From Flavobacterium sp. 9AF (GTDB taxonomy: Bacteria > Bacteroidota > Bacteroidia > Flavobacteriales > Flavobacteriaceae), in contig NZ_LR733556.1 of assembly GCF_902506265.1 (NCBI RefSeq), forward strand, positions 2,148,415 through 2,212,414: a DNA stretch of 64,000 bases, read 5' to 3'. Under the pieces are notes generated by a model. The model was not told the DNA's origin. It did not search any database and saw only the letters and a program-made list of their open reading frames with translations. Positions 61,651-64,000 of the stretch are shown here, piece after piece; the first letter of the stretch is position 1; every line of letters begins with the position of its first letter. Position numbers and translations under genes: made by a program.

Positions 61651-63951
61651 ATGAAAATAAAATTACTTTCTTTTTGGCTTTTATGTAGTATTATTGCTTT
61701 TGCACAAGTACCTACAAATGGATTAATTAAAGAATATTTATTTACAGGAGGAAGTTTAACATCAACTGTGCAAACACCATTACAAAACGGAAATGTTGAT
61801 CTTTTACAAACAGGTTCTTCTGTGAATGATAATGATCGCTTTCAAAATTCGTTACCAGTAAATTCTAATGCTAAACGACTAAACGGAGCTGTTTTGCGAT
61901 CGGGTTCTACAGCTTCAGCTAATGTACAAAGTTATTCATTTAGCTTTTGGATTAATGCTGAGACAAATGCATCAACTAAGTGCGTTCTAAGTCAAATTTC
62001 GTATAATTATCCTTATGCAGATGTTGGATCAAGAGTTTTATTGCTAAATGGTAAATTAGCATTTTTGTCTCGTGTTCGTTTAACACCAACCTATTTATTA
62101 CAAAGCTACAATGAAACGCCAATTAGTTACCTAGATAATAGCTATTTATGGCATCATATCGTAATTGTAGTTGAAACTTCATTAAATGAAACCCCAAATA
62201 CTAATGGTGTCGATTCTGATTTTCAATTTACATACAAAAGAAAAATCTATATCGATAATCATTTAGAATATGATGAGACCCAGACCGCGCAAGAAACTAC
62301 TACTCCTGGAAGTATTCATCCATTGGTAATGGATCCTTCACAAAATCTATCTATAGGAGCGATTAATACTTCAGACCCTTTTAATAGCGCAACTAATTAC
62401 AATGATAAAATTGATGACTTTAGGTATTATGAAGTAGCATTAACAGATACTGATGTAAATGCTTTGTTTGAAGAAAATGTGGTTCCAGGGCCTATTTTTG
62501 TAGATGCTGTAGCAACAGGAACAGGAGATGGTTCAAGTTGGACAAATGCTTACACTACATTATGGGAAGCAGTTAGCTTAAATACATTTAAAAAAGATAT
62601 TTGGGTAAAGTCTGGAACATATAAATATCCAGGTCAACAATATCAAGGGTTTGAGTTTTTCTCTCATACCAATATCTACGGAGGTTTTAATGGTACTGAG
62701 ACAGATTTATCACAAAGAAATCCTCAAAATAATATTACTATTATAAGTGGAGATACAAATGGAAATGATTCCACTAATTCCAGCGATATTGTTTATAATC
62801 ATTATACCAGAAGTGATAATAAATATCATACAATTATCTTAGATGATGGTGTACAAAATTTAGTAATCGATGGATTTACTATTTCTGGAGGGAATGCAAA
62901 TGGAACTACAAATACTTCTGGAAGCAATCAGTTTTATAGAACGAGAGGTGGTGCTATACAAGTTATGGGAAAAAATAATGGAGAAACTATTTCAGCTACC
63001 TTTAGAAATTGTATTTTTCAATATAATTCAGGTGTAGAAACAGGAGTTTTTGGGGTATATTATAATACGAGTTCTTCTAATGTAACTTATGATGTAAACT
63101 TTGAAAATTGTATTTTTAAAAATAACAATTCTTTAAATGGAAGCGCTATGTTGCATGTTGGAGCACTTGCATCACAATGGATAGGTAAAGGGAAAATCAT
63201 AAATTGTTTATTTCATGATAATGTTTCTTCTAATGGTGCTGCAGCAATTTATCTTTTCGCAAGTACAAATGGAGGCGGATCATCACAAAATGGTTTGGAT
63301 ATAGACATCATTAATTCAACTTTCTCGAAAAATAGAGGAGGAACTATTTCAGGAGGGCCTAATCAAGTATTACGGTTTGATAATGCTAGTAATTGCGGAT
63401 TTTATAATAATATACTTTTTGGAAATGCTAGCAATGGAAACCAATCTTCTATTCCAACATTTTATCACCCTTCTCCAGTAACCAATTTACCTGAAATGCT
63501 CAATAATATTACTGAAGGATATGCTACGGGTACCAATGCAAATGTTAATCCATTATTAAATACAGATTTTACTTTACAGCTTAATTCTCCAGCAATTAAT
63601 ACCGGAAACAATAATTACATTCCTTCTTCAATTTTAGTGGATTTAGCAGGAAATAATAGGTTTATAGGAACAATAGACAAAGGCGCTTATGAATACGATG
63701 GCTCATTAACCAATACTCATTTCACACAATTTACAGATTTTTCAGTTTATCCAAATCCTACTAATGGCATAATCTTTATAAATACAAAAGAACAAATTGA
63801 GAAAATGATTTTGTATACATTAGACGGTAGAATACTATTGGAAAGTAATAACAACTTTCTAAATCTAAGTCAATATCCTTCAGGAATGTATATTTTAAGT
63901 TTAAAAACCAAAAATGGATTGGAAGGAAGTCAAAAAATTATTAAAAATTAA
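61651..63951 (+). CDS. secreted LamG-like / parallel beta-helix protein with T9SS type A domain
   Basis: A 766-residue secreted protein. Signal peptide MKIKLLSFWLLCSIIAFAQV; a LamG/concanavalin-like domain (about 20-275; SFSFWINAETNASTKCVLS, KIDDFRYYEVALTD) ; a right-handed beta-helix (about 285-680) of the choice-of-anchor Q kind, with GFTISGGNANGTT, RGGAIQVMGKNNG and SPAINTGNNNYIPS; and a C-terminal type A sorting domain (about 690-766; VYPNPTNGIIFINTKE, YPSGMYILSL). Parallel beta-helices commonly bind or cut polysaccharides, but catalytic residues are not evident. Directly downstream of the two-component system. The last 49 bp of the window hold nothing recognisable. Confidence 0.85.
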   Translation: MKIKLLSFWLLCSIIAFAQVPTNGLIKEYLFTGGSLTSTVQTPLQNGNVDLLQTGSSVNDNDRFQNSLPVNSNAKRLNGAVLRSGSTASANVQSYSFSFWINAETNASTKCVLSQISYNYPYADVGSRVLLLNGKLAFLSRVRLTPTYLLQSYNETPISYLDNSYLWHHIVIVVETSLNETPNTNGVDSDFQFTYKRKIYIDNHLEYDETQTAQETTTPGSIHPLVMDPSQNLSIGAINTSDPFNSATNYNDKIDDFRYYEVALTDTDVNALFEENVVPGPIFVDAVATGTGDGSSWTNAYTTLWEAVSLNTFKKDIWVKSGTYKYPGQQYQGFEFFSHTNIYGGFNGTETDLSQRNPQNNITIISGDTNGNDSTNSSDIVYNHYTRSDNKYHTIILDDGVQNLVIDGFTISGGNANGTTNTSGSNQFYRTRGGAIQVMGKNNGETISATFRNCIFQYNSGVETGVFGVYYNTSSSNVTYDVNFENCIFKNNNSLNGSAMLHVGALASQWIGKGKIINCLFHDNVSSNGAAAIYLFASTNGGGSSQNGLDIDIINSTFSKNRGGTISGGPNQVLRFDNASNCGFYNNILFGNASNGNQSSIPTFYHPSPVTNLPEMLNNITEGYATGTNANVNPLLNTDFTLQLNSPAINTGNNNYIPSSILVDLAGNNRFIGTIDKGAYEYDGSLTNTHFTQFTDFSVYPNPTNGIIFINTKEQIEKMILYTLDGRILLESNNNFLNLSQYPSGMYILSLKTKNGLEGSQKIIKN

Positions 63952-64000
63952 AGTTGATAGCTCTATTAACATTTTAAGGTATATCCATGTTGTTCTTAAT

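Overview
The window is ordinary chromosomal DNA of a member of the Bacteroidota, almost certainly the family Flavobacteriaceae (Flavobacterium-like). The evidence is AT-rich sequence, promoters of the TTG / TAnnTTTG type, a SprF/PorP-like protein next to a giant type B sorting-domain adhesin, several secreted proteins with type IX secretion system (T9SS) C-terminal domains, a MurF-Alr fusion, SpII lipoproteins, and a propeller-type LytS/LytTR two-component system. No phage, plasmid backbone, rRNA operon, CRISPR array or complete insertion sequence was seen. Function calls rest on motifs and family knowledge; no database search was run.

Layout. 1-6.9 kb (minus): a truncated SprF-like gene behind a 2030-residue adhesin, with a strong hairpin between them. 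7-13 kb: lpxH, an MFS exporter, recJ, adenine deaminase and a small lipoprotein. 13.1-13.5 kb: a frameshifted GIY-YIG nuclease remnant bounded by near-identical 27-bp inverted repeats, the most mobile-looking unit in the window. 13.5-17.6 kb (minus): HopJ-like protein, OsmC, a membrane protein, rsmI, a HEAT-repeat protein, a DoxX-like protein and an acidic conserved protein. 17.7-22.4 kb: tdk, murF-alr, mscL, asd. 22.5-28 kb: a His/Cys small membrane protein and a TonB-dependent receptor (probably metal uptake), a prolyl oligopeptidase lipoprotein and a beta-barrel.

28-37.8 kb: an AIM24-like protein, a reprolysin-type T9SS protease, a lipoprotein, then pth, rplY/ctc, prs, tRNA-Leu, an FtsX-like permease, rbfA and mce. 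37.9-44.1 kb: tRNA-Met(CAT), a tiny proline-rich protein with a PID-type C-terminal sorting signal, ribE, pdxA and the lipid cluster DUF177-rpmF-fabH-accB-accC. 44.1-50.3 kb (minus): a HExxH protein, an S9 peptidase and a second, larger reprolysin-type T9SS protease. 50.5-55.6 kb: a tight operon of two dicarboxylate/amino-acid symporters, a DedA protein, an FAD oxidoreductase and a peptidoglycan glycosyltransferase. 55.7-57.6 kb: an outer-membrane protein plus a fasciclin lipoprotein behind a palindrome. 57.8-64 kb: a hybrid-propeller histidine kinase, its LytTR regulator and a secreted beta-helix T9SS protein, sharing an A-tract motif in their upstream regions.

Themes. Surface and secreted proteins dominate the accessory genes: four T9SS substrates, at least four lipoproteins, a TonB receptor and two S9 peptidases, fitting a polymer-degrading, possibly gliding bacterium. 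The most notable candidates for under-described biology are the inverted-repeat/GIY-YIG unit, the PID-type mini-protein, the A-tract motif linking the two-component system to the beta-helix protein, and structured intergenic elements near 0.75, 6.95, 33.7 and 55.7 kb.
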